Assembly: GCF_000220395.1 (NCBI RefSeq)
Contig: NW_004086406.1
Span: forward strand, 1-64,000
Length of the DNA stretch: 64,000 bases
Direction of reading: 5' to 3'
DNA from: Ichthyophthirius multifiliis
Taxonomy: Eukaryota; Ciliophora; Oligohymenophorea; Hymenostomatida
The notes under the pieces were generated by a model. That model was not told the DNA's origin. It did no database searches and saw only the letters and a list, made by a program, of their open reading frames with translations. A program made the position numbers and the translations under genes. Below, one piece after another: positions 62,478-64,000 of this stretch; the stretch's first letter is position 1, and each line of letters starts with the position of its first letter.

Positions 62478-64000
62478 ATGTAGGTAATATCAAAAACAAT
62501 AAAATCACCTAATGAAAATATAAAAAAATTATAAACTGAATATAAAAACTAAAAAATATAACTAGAAGATTAATAAGTAAATAAAAAATATTTTATAAAA
62601 TAAAAAAATAATAAAAGAATATGTTGTAAATTTTAAGCAATTAATAAAAACCCCAAAATATATCAGATTCAGAATAATTTTTAAAAATTTTCGGACATTT
62701 ATGTTTCATAAAAGAATACATAAATGAAAATAATCAATATTTAATTCGACAATTATATATGAATTCATAATTATAAACATATTTAATTAATTAAACGATA
62801 ACAAAGTAAGGAGAAAAGATTACTTAATTTATGTTAATATTAGAAGGTTACGTCGGTTTATATTTAAATAGACAAAATAAGTTGTATAAAATAAAAAAAC
62901 TATACGCAGGAGACACTATAGAAACTCCTACTTTATGTGAAAATGGGGAATATTAAATGACAACAATATGTCTTTCAGAAAATGTCAAAATTTTAATTTT
63001 ATCAGAATAAAATTTCAAAAATATATTTTAAAAAAGTGAAATAGAAAAATATGAAAATGAATTAAATTTTATTAAAAATATTGAAATTTTTGAATCATGG
63101 CCTAAAGCAAATCTCAAGAAGCTTTACATGTGTTTAAATAATTTTACTGTGAATAAATCATAGGTTATATATTAATAAAATTAACCAAGCCGAGCTATGT
63201 ATATAATTAAAAAAGGAGATTTCGGAGTAATGTATATATGAATATACTTATTTATATTAATTTTTTTAAAAAGGAATATAAAAAAAGACTTTCATGGAAA
63301 AAAAAAATAATGATTAAAGCGATTAAGAATATGAAAAAAATGTTCCCTTTTTAAAAACTGAAAGAATTAAATAAAAAAATGATGAAAAAATAAAAAAAAA
63401 TTAATTATCCTAAAAATTAATATAGCTTTTGGGTAAAAATATTATATAAATAAATTCTGATTTAGTTGCAATACATTCAGCTTTTTAATGTTTTGGTTAA
63501 AACGAATTAATAACAAATAATTTAAGAAAAACAAGTGTCTTATGTAATTCCGAAGTTGGAGAATTATTACAAATTAAAGGTCATTATTTGCTTTTATTAG
63601 CTTAGGAATCTCATGAAATAAAACTAGACATGATAAAGAAAATAATGTTATATCAAAAAGCTTTACAAATAAAAAATAGCATTTACAAGTTATCATTTTA
63701 ATATGAAGATTAATTAAATATATACTAAAATAATGCAAGATCAAGCCAGAATATAAAAGATGACAATGATTTAACAAAAAGCAAAGAATTGGAAAAATAA
63801 AAAATAGAAAATAGAAAAAGCATATAAACAAATTAATTATTAGAAGAAAATAAACATAATAAATTTACAAAAGAAAAATAAAAAAGACATACAATAAGTT
63901 GTATTTAAAAAAGTTTAATTGGAATTAAATATTAAAAATAATATAGAAGTAACAGTAATTCTGAAAATAATATAGATCTAAATTAATAAATATACTCTTT
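62478..64000 (+). CDS. Cyclic-nucleotide-binding-domain protein (3' end off window)
   Basis: ATG 62478 (MQVISKTIKSPNENIKKLQT). An intron at about 62577-62617 leads into SDSEQFLKIFGHLCFIKEYI. Then comes a first cNMP-binding-like domain: FMLILEGYVGLYLNRQNKLY, KIKKLYAGDTIETPTLCENG and MTTICLSENVKILILSEQNF (the 'G..gv.......v...l..Gd..Ge..l.......' order). A second begins at FESWPKANLKKLYMCLNNFT, NQPSRAMYIIKKGDFGV, continuing after an intron (63234-63280) into GELLQIKGHYLL. The canonical phosphate-binding FGE...RAAT motif is not intact in the first domain, so nucleotide binding is doubtful. The chain continues K/Q/N-rich to the last base, open. Related ciliate proteins include PKA/PKG-like regulatory units and pure scaffolds. 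Confidence 0.8.

Noticed and set aside
1-64000. CRISPR arrays, insertion sequences, rRNA genes, telomere (C4A2) repeats, bacterial-type operons
   Set aside because: None seen. The repeats present are simple sequence, and the organism is eukaryotic by introns, code and gene content.

Overview
The window is an extremely AT-rich nuclear segment (only scattered G/C outside genes) from a ciliate that reads TAA and TAG as glutamine and uses TGA as its only stop. The code is visible in the sequence: in the CFAP20 gene at 28346-29118, several glutamines that are invariant in the family are written TAA, and NME7, PP2C, TBC and thioesterase genes read through dozens of TAA/TAG codons and end on TGA. 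Together with GT-AG introns of about 40-60 bases and near-pure A/T spacers, this fits an oligohymenophorean macronuclear genome such as Ichthyophthirius multifiliis. The species is an inference. Standard-code ORF calls are almost all misleading here; the genes below were read with TAA/TAG=Q.

Layout. 1-7390 (-): very long RCC1-repeat protein with a Q/E/K/N-rich coiled-coil tail running off the left edge. 7.6-9.4 kb: a doubtful small + CDS and a broken coiled-coil remnant. 10.2-10.5 kb: hexamer repeat. 11.2-14.8 kb (-): Qa-SNARE (syntaxin), an acidic Q-rich protein, and an SCP/Dullard-type CTD phosphatase. 15.6-20.6 kb (+): LRR coiled-coil protein and an SPX-EXS (XPR1/PHO1-type) phosphate exporter. 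21.0-28.1 kb (-): about 2000-residue N/Q-rich protein and a MORN-repeat protein. 28.3-29.1 kb (+): CFAP20. 29.5-29.8 kb: a base-composition island beside a run of Ns. 29.8-32.0 kb (+): B-box/kelch protein. 32.8-36.1 kb (-): SLP-2 and an unrecognised protein. 37.0-42.2 kb (+): Myb/SANT protein and a coiled-coil protein ending in 39 Glu-Gln repeats. 42.9-43.9 kb (-): Q/N-rich protein. 43.9-47.4 kb: empty spacer. 47.4-49.6 kb (+): NME7 and a hotdog thioesterase. 50.0-51.6 kb: PTEN-like pseudogene. 51.9-58.7 kb (+): PP2C phosphatase, an unrecognised beta-rich protein, and a TBC1D20-type Rab-GAP. 59.9-61.5 kb (-): aldehyde dehydrogenase. 62.1-62.3 kb: probable structured Pol III RNA. 62.5 kb to the end (+): cyclic-nucleotide-binding-domain protein, cut by the window.

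The genes form no operon. Functionally they are typical ciliate housekeeping: cilium structure (CFAP20, NME7, perhaps MORN and LRR proteins), membrane traffic (syntaxin, TBC Rab-GAP), phosphate export, signalling (PP2C, CTD phosphatase, cNMP-binding protein) and mitochondria/metabolism (SLP-2, ALDH, thioesterase). Several genes change frame at A/T homopolymer runs. Sequencing or assembly indels are the simplest explanation, except for the PTEN-like locus, which has also lost its catalytic residues.
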